A stretch of DNA of 64,000 nucleotides from an uncultured Spirochaetales bacterium. GTDB taxonomy: Bacteria > Spirochaetota > Spirochaetia > Sphaerochaetales > Sphaerochaetaceae. Position 1 is the stretch's first letter. Every line of letters starts with the position of its first letter. Positions 35,701-43,735 of the stretch are shown here, one piece after another. The position numbers and the translations under genes were made by a program. The DNA is taken from contig CASEKE010000048.1 in NCBI GenBank assembly GCA_949288415.1, positions 62,001-126,000 of the forward strand. The letters are read 5' to 3'. The notes beneath the pieces are model-generated. The model did not search any database and was not told where the DNA came from. It saw nothing but the letters and a program-made list of their open reading frames with translations.

Positions 35701-36204
35701 GGAAAGCAGTGATGAGAAACACAGAGCGTCGAGCTGCGTGGTCTTGCCTGAGATGCCGTCGAACACGTATGCGGCATTTTCCGAAAGGTTGATGAAGAGT
35801 TCCTCATTGGAGCTTGTCACCACGTAGAACTCGCCTTCTGCAGACGTTATAAGCCTCGATGTCGGAGTGTAGATGGAAAGAGTGTATTCCTGCTTGATCA
35901 GGAAGTTCGCAGCTCCGTCGATGAGATATATGGATGGATTGTCCTGATCCAGACTGGTTATCGCGAAAAGGGAATGCGGAGAAAGCACGATGTCCCCGTA
36001 GATGCTGTCGAAGCGTACCGGATCGCTGTCTGTGACTACGATGTAGCCACCCTCCTCGAGGCAGGTCGAGTTGTCGATCCTCTCGCCGTACGAATCGTAC
36101 AGCTTGAAGTTCCCGCTGCTTTCGGGGTTGAGTTCAAGCCCCTGTGCATAAAGCGCTGTTGCCGCAATCAGGAGGATTGCAAGAATGGACTTTATTCTCT
36201 TCAT
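32737..36204 (-). CDS. Large exported protein with FecR-like N-terminus and predicted outer-membrane barrel
   Basis: 1155 aa from the ATG at 36204 (GGAGAGG 6 nt upstream). Signal peptide MKRIKSILAILLIAATALYAQ. Residues about 30-160 have the order of a FecR-like domain: short strands around DNSTCLEEGGYIVVTDSD, SIYTPTSRLITSAEGEFYVV. From about 370 on the sequence is a succession of amphipathic strands (for example SFLLQLNIDPNSI, LSLNLQTRGNILNWRLFSP, FNFGGMYQTGSIYYG) ending in SLTITTRIGF, with the terminal Phe of BAM substrates. It probably forms a very large barrel. No named family recognised. Operon partners are ttcA and mutL. Confidence 0.7.
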   Translation of the reverse strand: MKRIKSILAILLIAATALYAQGLELNPESSGNFKLYDSYGERIDNSTCLEEGGYIVVTDSDPVRFDSIYGDIVLSPHSLFAITSLDQDNPSIYLIDGAANFLIKQEYTLSIYTPTSRLITSAEGEFYVVTSSNEELFINLSENAAYVFDGISGKTTQLDALCFSSLLSGAIDEEIDKDTYELFSYFKLLDLSEPIPEKADLSVAAQHLLVPSLPVFNEVNTAFASPAVPMMNVEKVELISRPEAPRFVDRTVSDDEYIALDLQPIPDTPTLRKRDSVLLLDAPVVKVLESRIDESLQSPEVGAISDRGNILLPYQENKTELITGERKKNSFSLDFLLKMRAAADSGTGEHSLRSSIVPKLEYGSFLLQLNIDPNSIMSIAEKSAEEKTLPFYLSYGISFLEGLYYRSFDERFVVAIDKTTTLLGDSVGLFDGIVHDWDGVDEKLSLNLQTRGNILNWRLFSPDISFANYADSDPRLILGTDFKFNFAENLPFSLGFEMMADIPYMRAADTSLYPAAYIDIPFIDNNTASFGMRLAYILAIDGISMEDFSFSDMGILFSFPLVMRNDVNFNFGGMYQTGSIYYGRLSEYYVNDHSTNSKLALFLEGDILFDDIKLAVNSFVNFDTERMKFLTDESYIDFSLGFGIGNIDFIFGARKTNFLDFENFYRKSDLYAGIGADTGSLSSRMLFRFTDGKPQMVYEGSIAMIDLDNVEQKDSTRPVDLQFEMGFERLLDHELVFKFVPILGFGTASNNFSLRVPLMLRLSENSIGLSPIKGDEWWTMFQGRIDKRVLFDSITDIFSLIEGFNFGSDDSFIHMKASRIMRKNDILFDNYMPFQGLSMEAGLKFKNLSISAYVDDLESPKIFDLSIGIYPFDSDSSGLIISSPTEIILKSMDDLTIKSFPGMTLHVPFLEEKLQTNIFVYGEMTATYDENSDTPVTEIIYDFENGKFYGYLLGAEIKWDDPDTFRLGLSGGIHSGLLAPNMFNAFTAFNPDLSVSASAVDDEDQGNAGEAEEDVKNNTYWLVADFALYFKSFNMFGKYSVPDMAKMISRLDDYTRDILTLGIDFTLPNGVGMELNLSRQAFASSVGDIADDFFGYMNSNLTIYSASITKNYDNLSLKAEFKTGALWEKNEDTPVNAYHRVETVPSLTITTRIGF

Positions 36205-36272
36205 TGAATACCTCTCCATGTTATCAGATAGTCTAACACATATCTGGATAACAATACCACAAGTTTTTGGTT

Positions 36273-37052
36273 TCACTCCCTCCCGGTTTTTTCGCTTTCG
36301 AACGGGTTTTCGTAGGTATGAGCGTTGAAGATATGCTCCCTTGCAAGCTTGTCGATATGGCAGAGTTCCTTGACGATCGGCTTGAGGGAAGCCCTTACGT
36401 TTGTCTGGTCATAAGGACATACGGGCTTGATGCAGGGAAGGTCGTAGGTCTCTGCAAGACGCTTCGTTACGCTTTCGTGTACCTCGATCATGGGCCTTAT
36501 GATATGCATCTTTCCCTTGAAGAACTCCTGAACGGGCTGCATCGTCGAGAAGTTGGCGCGGAAGCACAGGTTCATCAGGGTCGTCTCGACAAGATCGTCG
36601 AGGTGGTGTCCCATGGCTATAAGCCTGATGTTCTCCTTTTCCGCATGCTCGAAGAGTATCCTTCTGCGGTTCCTGGAGCAAAGATAGCAGTTGAATTCTC
36701 CCTTGAAGGAATCAGGGAACTGGTGCTCGTCGACCATGGTGAATCTGATGTCCAAATCGTCGAAGAAGCGCTCGAGCCTTTCTCTGTACTCCTCGGGAAT
36801 AGGATGTTCGATCCAGTTGATCATAAGCGCCTCAAGTTCGTAGTCCACGGGTAGCCATCTACGTCTTATGGAGAGCGCCAGCGACATTGCAAGGGAGTCC
36901 TTCCCCCCGGATGCGGCGATCAGAACCCTGTCTCCGCCTCTTATCATCGAGAAGTCGTTTATCCCTTTTCCTGTCTGCTTGATGAACCTCATCACCCATG
37001 GAGGGATGTCTCCTTCGATGAGGCTTCTGTAGCAAAGCTTTCCGTCGCTCAT
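36273..37052 (-). CDS. ttcA: tRNA 2-thiocytidine(32) synthetase TtcA
   Basis: 259 aa. ATP pyrophosphatase PP-loop SGGKDSLAM at residues about 49-57, and the Cys pairs of the family, CYLC near 120 and CIKP-VC near 208, which bind the Fe-S cluster. TtcA thiolates cytidine 32 of several tRNAs. The phrase GHHLDDLVETTLMNLCF and FKGKMHIIRPMIEV match the family well. It overlaps the upstream HD gene by 4 bp. Confidence 0.9.
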   Translation of the reverse strand: MSDGKLCYRSLIEGDIPPWVMRFIKQTGKGINDFSMIRGGDRVLIAASGGKDSLAMSLALSIRRRWLPVDYELEALMINWIEHPIPEEYRERLERFFDDLDIRFTMVDEHQFPDSFKGEFNCYLCSRNRRRILFEHAEKENIRLIAMGHHLDDLVETTLMNLCFRANFSTMQPVQEFFKGKMHIIRPMIEVHESVTKRLAETYDLPCIKPVCPYDQTNVRASLKPIVKELCHIDKLAREHIFNAHTYENPFESEKTGRE

Positions 37053-38317
37053 CCGAATATCTCCTCGAGAATCTTCGCGACAAGACAGGCATCGACGTAC
37101 TCGGGAGCGAAAACCGAAAGCTTTCGCAAATTTTCAGAGAAGCTCTTTCCGACCATGCGCGAGAATACGCTCTCGTCCTCTCTTATCTCGCTTACGCTGC
37201 CATCGGCCCTCAGAAGTTTCATGTCGTACTCGAATCTTATCGGTTCGGGTATGTCTATGATTACGAGCTGCTCCTCGATTTCCGGATGGATCTTCTGCAG
37301 TTCAAGCCTTATGGCATTCTCGACCCGCCTTCTTCCGGAAAGGTCAGAGGCTTCCTTCGTCAGGCGGGGAAGCTCGTCGAGTCCCCATTCGCCCTTCTTT
37401 GCAAGCAGCTGGCCGTGCTTGACCATGTCGATGAGGACGAACGGGCGGTAGGACGAATGTATCGTCGCAAGCTCGTTGAACTCGTCGTCGTCCTTGAGGT
37501 AGAGATCCTCCGGTGTTATCACACCGTCCTCCAGTGCGGAGAGCAGTGCTTTCTTTATCATCGCGGTGGCGCACCTCGTGCCTTTGTGCCAGTAGATCGT
37601 CTTGTACATCAGATACTTCGAGAAAAGTACGTGCTCGACCGATACCAGCGCTTCCTCCTTCATGACTATGGATCCGTCCCTGTAGTCGAGGCTGGATATG
37701 ATGTAGTCTGTGTTCTGGGTACCGTAGGGGACTCCGGAGAAATAGGCGTCGCGGGACAGATAGTCGAGCTTGTCCGGATCGAGCGTTCCTGAGAGTATTC
37801 CCCTATAGAAGACTGTCTCGCTATCTTCCGTTGCTTTCGCCTTGTCGATTATCGCACCTGTCATCTCCGGATCGGCCCCGGTCCTCTTCACCGCCTCGCA
37901 AAGCTCGGAATCTCCGTTTATCAGGCTGGCAGCGATTTCCTCGTGCTCCCTTATCGGAAGTTCCTTGAGGGAGTGGGCGTATGGAAAGTGTCCGATGTCG
38001 TGGAGCAGGGCCGCGACGAGGAAGCTCATCATTCCCGACTTCGTCAGCGGCAACTCGTCGTTCTTCCTCGCTATCGAGAGCAGTATCTGCCTCGAGAGGC
38101 AGTAGACGCCTATCGAATGGGAGAGCCTGGTATGTACGCTTCCCGGGTAGATAAGGTATGTCGGTCCGTTCTGCTTTATGCGCGAAAGCTTCTCAACGCT
38201 TCTTACAGTGAGCAGCTTTTTCAGTTCATCCGTGAAGAGGACGTTGCCCCAGAGCACGTCTTTGACGCTGTGATTGAATCCGTCGTTCAGGATTTCAAGC
38301 ATCTCGTTTCTTTTCAT
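37049..38317 (-). CDS. HD-domain phosphohydrolase (SAMHD1/dGTPase-like)
   Basis: 422 aa. The HD residues are seen as HTRLSHSIGVYCLS, LLHDIGHFPYAHSLKE (HD pair), EHEEIAASLI, and the later LDPDKLDYLSRDAYFSGV, the arrangement of SAMHD1-like and dGTPase-like hydrolases that remove triphosphate from dNTPs or cleave other nucleotides. The exact substrate is open. It is the first gene of the operon leading to ttcA, the large envelope protein and mutL. No ribosome site is visible; an extended -10 (TGCTATTTT) ends 6 nt before the ATG. Confidence 0.87.
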   Translation of the reverse strand: MKRNEMLEILNDGFNHSVKDVLWGNVLFTDELKKLLTVRSVEKLSRIKQNGPTYLIYPGSVHTRLSHSIGVYCLSRQILLSIARKNDELPLTKSGMMSFLVAALLHDIGHFPYAHSLKELPIREHEEIAASLINGDSELCEAVKRTGADPEMTGAIIDKAKATEDSETVFYRGILSGTLDPDKLDYLSRDAYFSGVPYGTQNTDYIISSLDYRDGSIVMKEEALVSVEHVLFSKYLMYKTIYWHKGTRCATAMIKKALLSALEDGVITPEDLYLKDDDEFNELATIHSSYRPFVLIDMVKHGQLLAKKGEWGLDELPRLTKEASDLSGRRRVENAIRLELQKIHPEIEEQLVIIDIPEPIRFEYDMKLLRADGSVSEIREDESVFSRMVGKSFSENLRKLSVFAPEYVDACLVAKILEEIFG

Positions 38318-38323
38318 ATTATG

Positions 38324-38332
38324 AAAATAGCA
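38324..38332 (-). promoter_or_regulatory. Extended -10 element of the HD-ttcA-mutL operon
   Basis: TGCTATTTT on the minus strand (38332-38324), 6 nt before the ATG at 38317; no good -35, as usual for extended -10 promoters. Leaderless geometry. Confidence 0.4.
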
Positions 38333-38383
38333 TGTTTTCGTTTTTTTTTGCAGATGATTCCTTCAAAACATCCCTCTCTTCTG

Positions 38384-38389
38384 TATAAT
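38384..38389 (+). promoter_or_regulatory. -10 element (TATAAT) of the exported-protein gene at 38397
   Basis: Perfect TATAAT ending 7 nt before the ATG at 38397, with TTCAAA 16 nt further upstream (38362-38367). It overlaps an earlier in-frame ATG at 38388, which therefore cannot be on the transcript. Confidence 0.55.
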
Positions 38390-38396
38390 GGATAGC

Positions 38397-38783
38397 ATGA
38401 AAAGCATCCTGTCCTTTGCTGCAATCGTTTTTCTCTGCGTCCCGCTTTATGCGATCGCTCCTCTCTCGGCCGAGATCGGGCCTGTCGTGGTGAGTCCCTC
38501 CGCTGGCAGCCTGACGGAGAAGGCGTTGGAGGCAGCAGGAGAGAAGGTGGATCTCGAGTGGTTCGAAAAATATACGAACGGAGACAAGGGGCTGATCGAC
38601 TCCCTTTCGCCGTCGCTTCTTGAACTGCTGCCTTTGCAGAATGCGATAGCCGGTGTCGAAAAGGATGGAGCCGTCAGTCTCTATGACCTCGATATGAAGG
38701 TCAGGATATCTTTCGCATTCGATTCCGACGGTCTTGTCGAGGCGATAGGAATAGTCGAGAAAAAGGAAAAAGCCTCGGACTGA
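38397..38783 (+). CDS. Exported protein of unknown function
   Basis: 128 aa. Signal peptide MKSILSFAAIVFLCVPLYA. The mature part is mixed helix and strand: VSPSAGSLTEKALEAAGEKVDLEWFEKYTNG, then ELLPLQNAIAGVEKDGAVSLYDLDMKV RISFAFDSDG (spacing mine). No family recognised. The ATG at 38397 is preferred to that at 38388 because the -10 box covers the latter. Its stop codon lies inside the loop-proximal part of its own terminator. Confidence 0.65.
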   Translation: MKSILSFAAIVFLCVPLYAIAPLSAEIGPVVVSPSAGSLTEKALEAAGEKVDLEWFEKYTNGDKGLIDSLSPSLLELLPLQNAIAGVEKDGAVSLYDLDMKVRISFAFDSDGLVEAIGIVEKKEKASD

Positions 38784-38793
38784 GGCTTTTTCC
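38765..38793. terminator. Bidirectional terminator built over a stop codon
   Basis: 12-bp perfect stem GGAAAAAGCCTC/GAGGCTTTTTCC (38765-38776 with 38782-38793) with loop GGACT. The stop codon of the exported-protein gene (TGA at 38781-38783) lies at the loop/stem edge. It serves this gene and the convergent pepF. Confidence 0.85.
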
Positions 38794-38813
38794 ATGCGTC
38801 TATGCTGCTTTTC

Positions 38814-40592
38814 TCATTGCTGCGAGTCGAGCTTCTCGAAGCGGGAAAGGAGCTCCGCGAAGCGATCGGTCGCCGCCTTTACAGGATCTGGACTGCTCAT
38901 GTCGACGCCGGCCTTCCGGAGCGACTCGATAGGATATTTCGAACCGCCCGAGCACAGGAACGAAAGATATGCGTCCCTTTCTTTCTTGCCACCGTCGAGG
39001 ACCTTTCTGGACAGGGCTATAGAGGCGCTTATGCCGGTTGCATACTTGTATGTGTAGAATGCCCTGTAGAAGTGTGGGATCCTGAGACCTTCGAGATCAC
39101 TTACGTCCTCGAACTCGAGGACCGGACCGAAATATGTCTCCAGCAGTTTCCTGTAGTCCGATCTCAGCCTGTCCACCGTAAGCGGGATTCCCTTTTCTGC
39201 CTCCTCGTGGACCATCAGCTCGTACTCGGCGAACATAGTCTGGCGGAAAAGCGTTGCGACCATGTCGTCGAGCGTCTTAGAGAGAAGGTATTTCTCGAAG
39301 TTTCTGTCCTTGCTTTCCTTGAGCAGGTATTCCGTCAGCAGCTGCTCGTTGAACGTCGAGGCGACCTCGGCCTCGAAGATCGTATAGTCATAGCTCATGA
39401 AGGGATTGTTCCTGACGGAGTAGTAGGAGTGCATGCTGTGGCCGCCTTCGTGTATCAGCGTGAATACGCTGTCCAGCACTTCGTCTTGGTAGTTTGTCAG
39501 GATGTAGGGCTTTCCCGTATAGCATCCGGCGCTGAAGGCACCGCTGCGCTTTCCCCTGTTCTCGTATCTGTCGACCCAGCGATCGGTGGTCAGTCCGGCC
39601 TGGAGCGTCCTTGCGTATTCCTCACCGAGAGGGGCGACGGCTTCCGTTATGATCTTTACCGCTTCATCGTATCCGTATGAGACAGGGACGGTTCTTGCCA
39701 TGTTCATGTACACGTCGTAGTGCTTCAGTTTCGTCTTGCAGAGGCAACGGGCTTTGACCTCGTAGTAACGGTGCAGGACAGGCAATGCATCGTGTATGGC
39801 TCCTATCAGGTTGCGGTATACCTTTGGACTTACCTTGTCCGGGAAAAGCGCGCATTCCAGACTGGATGAATAGCCCCGCGCCTTTGCGCGGAAGATGTCG
39901 TTCTTCACACTGGATGAGAATATCCTCGAGATCACGTGCCTATGTGCGTCGTAGACTCCATAATACTGGAGGTAGGCCCTCCGTCTTTTGTCCTCGTCGT
40001 CCATGCGCATGAACTTGGCATAGCTTGCGTGGGTGAGGGGTTCTCCGTCGATCTCGCCGAATTCGAAGTCCGCATTGTCGAGATCCTGGAAGGCCTCCTG
40101 AAACGATCCGGATACGGGGGCATACAGCGAGAGAAGTCTTTCCTCCTTCTCCGAGAGTACGTGTTCCTTGAATCGCCTGTCCTTCAGGATCGATACCTTG
40201 TAGGGCTTCATTCTCCTATCTCTCAGCGCGTTTTTTATGAAGCCGTCGTCGAGACCCAGCAGCTCGGGATTCAGAAAACTCGTCTTTTCTGCGATCTTCG
40301 CTTCTAGCGCATCGACCATTCCGGCACGTCTCATGACGTCCGGGTTCGTGCTGTCTGCGCTGTACTGCAGAAATGCATAGCTTGCGAGCCGTTCGAATTC
40401 CTTGTAGAAATCCTCTATGGTCCTGTATGCCTCGAAAAGGCTGTCGACGGATTTCCCGAGCGTGCCCTTGAGGGCTTCGAGATCCTTGATTCTCCTTTCG
40501 AGTTTCCTCAGGTCACGTTCCCATTCCCTATCGCTCCCTGAAAGACTGGCAAGGTCCCACGTGTTTTCCGTCTTCTGTTCATTTCTTTCCAT
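38814..40592 (-). CDS. pepF: Oligoendopeptidase F (M3B)
   Basis: 592 aa. Zinc metallopeptidase cleaving peptides of about 7-17 residues in the cytoplasm. The active site HEGGHSMHSYYS (HEXXH) is followed by the third zinc ligand region YTIFEAEVASTFNEQ. The N-terminal helical PepF domain (residues about 100-170) is present. The start is set at 40592, with AAGGAG 9 nt upstream; a TTG 21 nt earlier is weaker. It overlaps the end of rdgB by 14 bp, in an operon with rdgB, a lipoprotein and the sigma-like gene. Confidence 0.94.
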   Translation of the reverse strand: MERNEQKTENTWDLASLSGSDREWERDLRKLERRIKDLEALKGTLGKSVDSLFEAYRTIEDFYKEFERLASYAFLQYSADSTNPDVMRRAGMVDALEAKIAEKTSFLNPELLGLDDGFIKNALRDRRMKPYKVSILKDRRFKEHVLSEKEERLLSLYAPVSGSFQEAFQDLDNADFEFGEIDGEPLTHASYAKFMRMDDEDKRRRAYLQYYGVYDAHRHVISRIFSSSVKNDIFRAKARGYSSSLECALFPDKVSPKVYRNLIGAIHDALPVLHRYYEVKARCLCKTKLKHYDVYMNMARTVPVSYGYDEAVKIITEAVAPLGEEYARTLQAGLTTDRWVDRYENRGKRSGAFSAGCYTGKPYILTNYQDEVLDSVFTLIHEGGHSMHSYYSVRNNPFMSYDYTIFEAEVASTFNEQLLTEYLLKESKDRNFEKYLLSKTLDDMVATLFRQTMFAEYELMVHEEAEKGIPLTVDRLRSDYRKLLETYFGPVLEFEDVSDLEGLRIPHFYRAFYTYKYATGISASIALSRKVLDGGKKERDAYLSFLCSGGSKYPIESLRKAGVDMSSPDPVKAATDRFAELLSRFEKLDSQQ

Positions 40593-41187
40593 CTTTTTCC
40601 ATCTCCTTGGCAATGAGGTCCTTCATGAGCCTGGCTGCCTTGCCTCTGTGCGAATACCTGTTCTTATCTCCTTCCGGAAGAAGGGCCGATATCATCCCGG
40701 CCTCGTTGTTGTAGAACACCGGGTCGTAGCCGAAGCCGGTGGTACCGTCGGGTGCCAGGGCGATGCTGCCCTCTGCCGTCTCCTGGATTATGTAGATCCT
40801 GTTCTCGTCGAGCATGAGACATAGGGCCGCGACGAATGTCGCCCTCCTATCCGCGACACCTTCCATGTTCCTGAGCAGAAGCATGTACTTCTCCCTGTCG
40901 GAAAGTTTTCTTTCCCCTTCGACCTCTCCGTAGCGGGCAGTGTGTATGCCGGGCTTCCCTCCGAGTGCTTCCACGCAGAGTCCGGAGTCGTCCGAAAGCA
41001 CGGGTGCCTTCACGATATTGTAGAGTGCCCTGGCCTTTATCATTGCGTTCTCCACGAACGTGTTGCCATCCTCAACCGGGTCGAATTCGATTCCTTCCTC
41101 CTTTGGAAGGACCAGGGAGACATTGTCGAGCAGAGCCTGCATCTCCTTCTTCTTATGGTCGTTGCCTGAGGCGAAATAAAGTTTCAT
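40579..41187 (-). CDS. rdgB: Non-canonical purine NTP pyrophosphatase (RdgB/HAM1)
   Basis: 202 aa. Hydrolyses ITP, dITP and XTP to monophosphates, keeping deaminated purines out of nucleic acids. Family motifs: ASGNDHKKKEMQALL at the start, NTFVENAMIKAR, VLSDDSGLCVEALGGKPGI, then GTTGFGYDPVF and the end phrase KNRYSHRGKAARLM. The ATG at 41187 has GAGG 4 nt upstream; a longer reading would lack family match. It also has TATATT ending 7 nt before the ATG, so a second, internal start of transcription is possible. Confidence 0.95.
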   Translation of the reverse strand: MKLYFASGNDHKKKEMQALLDNVSLVLPKEEGIEFDPVEDGNTFVENAMIKARALYNIVKAPVLSDDSGLCVEALGGKPGIHTARYGEVEGERKLSDREKYMLLLRNMEGVADRRATFVAALCLMLDENRIYIIQETAEGSIALAPDGTTGFGYDPVFYNNEAGMISALLPEGDKNRYSHRGKAARLMKDLIAKEMEKDGKK

Positions 41188-41206
41188 ACACCTCAATATA
41201 GCACTC

Positions 41207-41596
41207 TCATACCCTGAAGGAAAAGGATTGGAAGAAAAGAGACGACAGCTGGAGAGGTACGTACGCGCTTTCGGCCCCGATGTGGACGTACAAGCATTTT
41301 CCATCGACGATCAAGTTGACTCTTTCCTTCGTCGAGAAGAAGTACCTTGTCCCGTCGTCGTCCGGAGGAAGCTCCGTCAGCAAAATCGCCTCGCTCTCCG
41401 TGTCCGGACGAACGAGCCTGGCTTCGCCCTCCGTCTCGAGACGATACTGGATGCCGCCCAGCACGAAGGACCAGCTGCCGATCATATCGCAGAGCCTGAC
41501 TGTCGTCGTACCATCGCCTCCGCCCTCTCTTCCTGATGAGGCGCACGAGACTGAAAGCAACAGGACCATGGCGAATGCTGCGATGGAATTTCTCAT
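41207..41596 (-). CDS. Small predicted lipoprotein
   Basis: 129 aa. Lipoprotein signal MRNSIAAFAMVLLLSVSCAS with lipobox LSVSC. The mature part is about 105 residues, probably a small beta domain (GSWSFVLGGIQYRLETEGE, then TRYFFSTKERVNLIVDGKC). No family recognised. The ATG at 41596 is preceded by a TTGCCA-N17-TATCAT promoter whose -10 ends 6 nt before the ATG, with no ribosome site: a strong leaderless candidate inside the operon. Confidence 0.72.
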   Translation of the reverse strand: MRNSIAAFAMVLLLSVSCASSGREGGGDGTTTVRLCDMIGSWSFVLGGIQYRLETEGEARLVRPDTESEAILLTELPPDDDGTRYFFSTKERVNLIVDGKCLYVHIGAESAYVPLQLSSLFFQSFSFRV

Positions 41597-41602
41597 GGCA
41601 CA

Positions 41603-41631
41603 ATGATAATCTAGACCTGGCCGCTTGGCAA
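41603..41631 (-). promoter_or_regulatory. Promoter of the lipoprotein-rdgB-pepF unit, leaderless geometry
   Basis: TTGCCA (41631-41626), 17-nt spacer, TATCAT (41608-41603), then exactly 6 nt to the ATG. It lies across the 3' end of the upstream gene (stop at 41611). Both hexamers match consensus in 5 of 6 positions. Confidence 0.65.
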
Positions 41632-42627
41632 ATCCCCAGCGCCCGAGGATGCGAGCATCGTCTCGATGCATCTCATGTTGTCCGATATCGTCGAGCGGCT
41701 CAGTCCGAGGAGGGCGGATATCTGTCTTACCGAGAGTCCCTGGTTGTCCCTCCTGACGGCATTGAGCTTCAGCTCGTGGAGCCTTCTCAGCCGCGTCTCG
41801 TTTTCCAGGACCTTTCTCCTTTCCTCCGCGGTGGAAGCGAGCTCGTAGGCGGTGGAGAGCCTCAGCAGAAGCCTGTAGTACTTCATGGATAGCTCGAGAT
41901 TCCTTCTTCGGCTTTCTTCCTTGTACGCGGTCTCGTCGTCGCGCAGACGCAGAAACTCAAGCAGGCTCTCCTCGCTTACCTTGAGAATCCGCGAGAAGTA
42001 GGGGACGTAGTTCGTACCCGTTCCCCTGGGAAGCTTCAGAAGGTATGCAAGAAGTCCCAGCTTCTTGTTCCTCTTGTCTAGCTTTTCCCTCATCCTGGCG
42101 ATCATGAGTGTCTCGTCGACATCCGTGTTCCTGTTCTCCTCGCTCTCGTGAAGGATAAGAAGGGCCGATTCCTTGAGCGAAGTTGCGAACGGGGCATCCT
42201 TTTTTCTGGGATATCCGATTTCTTTTGTCCCATCTTCGTAGATGGACTCGAGATCGAACACTGCGCTTCTCGGTTCGTTCCTGACGAAGTCGTAATCCAT
42301 GCGCTCCCTGTCGCTTTCGGCCTCCCTCTTGTGGATGAGATAGTTCCTGACCCTGACTCTCATGACCTGTGCTATGTATTCGCTGTACGGAAGCTGGGAT
42401 ATTCTGTATGCATCCATTATCCTTCCGGCGTTCTTCTTTTCCGTGAGGAAGAACTCGGCGGCCTCCCTTTTTTCAAGGTAACCCTTCTCGACGGGGACCG
42501 TGTAGATCAATTCCTCGGTCAGTCTTATCAGTGCAGCGTATTCCTCGCCGTTTCTGCGTTTTTCCGGCAGAGAGTTGAATCTGACAATCTCGGCGGAAAT
42601 TTCGTCCTTCTGATTTCTTGTGAGCAT
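41611..42627 (-). CDS. Sigma-factor-like helix-turn-helix protein of unknown family
   Basis: 338 aa. The C-terminal 45 residues contain a clear helix-turn-helix: GLSVRQISALLGLSRSTISD (recognition helix about 305-325). The N-terminal half (about 50-115) reads like sigma region 2: AEFFLTEKKNAGRIMDAYRI followed by SQLPYSEYIAQVMRVRVRNY LIHKRE, comparable to the 'yl...vvrN...d..RK' pattern of sigma factors. Between lie about 190 helical residues. It may be a divergent sigma-like or sigma-derived regulator, but it does not match a family I know with confidence. CAGGAGG precedes the ATG. It is the first gene of its unit. Confidence 0.6.
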   Translation of the reverse strand: MLTRNQKDEISAEIVRFNSLPEKRRNGEEYAALIRLTEELIYTVPVEKGYLEKREAAEFFLTEKKNAGRIMDAYRISQLPYSEYIAQVMRVRVRNYLIHKREAESDRERMDYDFVRNEPRSAVFDLESIYEDGTKEIGYPRKKDAPFATSLKESALLILHESEENRNTDVDETLMIARMREKLDKRNKKLGLLAYLLKLPRGTGTNYVPYFSRILKVSEESLLEFLRLRDDETAYKEESRRRNLELSMKYYRLLLRLSTAYELASTAEERRKVLENETRLRRLHELKLNAVRRDNQGLSVRQISALLGLSRSTISDNMRCIETMLASSGAGDLPSGQV

Positions 42628-42754
42628 TTTTTCCTCCTGTTTGCAAAAGAAAGAGAATGCAAATCATGCCAAGAGGAAAAAAAGGAAAGCCGGTCGTGAT
42701 GCAGTTCCTTGTCCTGAAAGGAATTGCTCGCGGCCGGTTATAGGTCGATCGAAT

Positions 42755-43735
42755 TCAGGCGAGAAAGTCGAACAGGGAAATGGCCATCCGACGCGCCTCA
42801 TCGAGCGAGACGTTCTTCACAGTGGCCCCTGCTGCGAGACGGTGTCCTCCGCCTCCGAGCGAGCCTGCGATGCTTCCCACGTCGACTCCGCTGCCGTTCT
42901 TTGCGCGGAAGCCGATCTCCACGCCGTCCTCCATTTCCTTGAGAAGCAGGACGACCTTGACGTCTCTGACCTCGAGGAGCGTGGAGTAGACTGTGTCTCC
43001 GGGGCGTTCATCGGTGACGCAGTCGATTTTCTCGCATGCGACAAGCAGTCTGCCTTCGTAGTAGCTCTCGACCTCCTCCATGATACGTGCGATCGTGCGC
43101 ACGTCGCAAAGGCTCCTACCATCGTGAAGCCTGTCGTAGAGCTCGTACGGGGATGCTCCTGCCCTGGCAAGATCCGCTACGGCTTCCAGCGCTTCGGGGG
43201 CCTGTACCGACGACAGGAAATGGAAGAAACCGGTGTCCGTGAGGAAGCCGGTCATGATGTATTCTGCACTCTCCTTGTCGAGCTCGACTCCGAGTCTTCT
43301 CCTCAGTCTGTCGACGAGAAGGGTGGTGGAAGGGGATGACGGAACTATGTATGAAAGTTCCGCGTCGTAGAACACCTCTCCCGAGCTGTGATGATCGATG
43401 ACTATCAGAGGCTTGTCCTCAAAGCCGCCGTACACTTTGCCGGGCCTGTCGGGAGTGGAACAGTCCAGGATGATTGCTACGTCCGTCTCCTTTCTGATTT
43501 CGTCCGTCGCCTGCGATGAGAACCTGGACTCGAACTTTTCTACCTCCCGTCGTCTGAACGGGCCGTCCGAGAGCAGGAAGACCTTCTTTCCGAGGCTTTC
43601 AAGCACTTTTTCCAGGGCGAGGGACGAGAAAACGGCGTCGCCGTCAGGAGCTATGTGGCTCATGACGGCGAAAGTCCCGTTGCTTAGTATTGTGTCGACC
43701 AGACGGTCATTTATCGGAGGAAATATAGTTTCCAT
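42755..43735 (-). CDS. nrnA: DHH/DHHA1 phosphoesterase NrnA-like (oligoribonuclease / pAp phosphatase)
   Basis: 326 aa. DHH motifs [11 protein letters not shown] (DxD), [10 protein letters not shown] and VIDHHSSGE, and the DHHA1 motif [14 protein letters not shown] at the end. NrnA-type enzymes finish RNA decay by hydrolysing nano-RNAs and dephosphorylate pAp. The gene overlaps the 3' end of clpX by 29 bp, so it is translated from the clp message. Downstream to 42628 there is a short gap with no strong terminator. Confidence 0.93.
   Translation of the reverse strand: METIFPPINDRLVDTILSNGTFAVMSHIAPDGDAVFSSLALEKVLESLGKKVFLLSDGPFRRREVEKFESRFSSQATDEIRKETDVAIILDCSTPDRPGKVYGGFEDKPLIVIDHHSSGEVFYDAELSYIVPSSPSTTLLVDRLRRRLGVELDKESAEYIMTGFLTDTGFFHFLSSVQAPEALEAVADLARAGASPYELYDRLHDGRSLCDVRTIARIMEEVESYYEGRLLVACEKIDCVTDERPGDTVYSTLLEVRDVKVVLLLKEMEDGVEIGFRAKNGSGVDVGSIAGSLGGGGHRLAAGATVKNVSLDEARRMAISLFDFLA

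Noticed and set aside
42628-42754. Hairpin TTCCTT/AAGGAA after nrnA as a terminator
   Set aside because: The stem is only 6 bp and not followed by a U-tract; the outer GCCGG elements are direct, not inverted, repeats.
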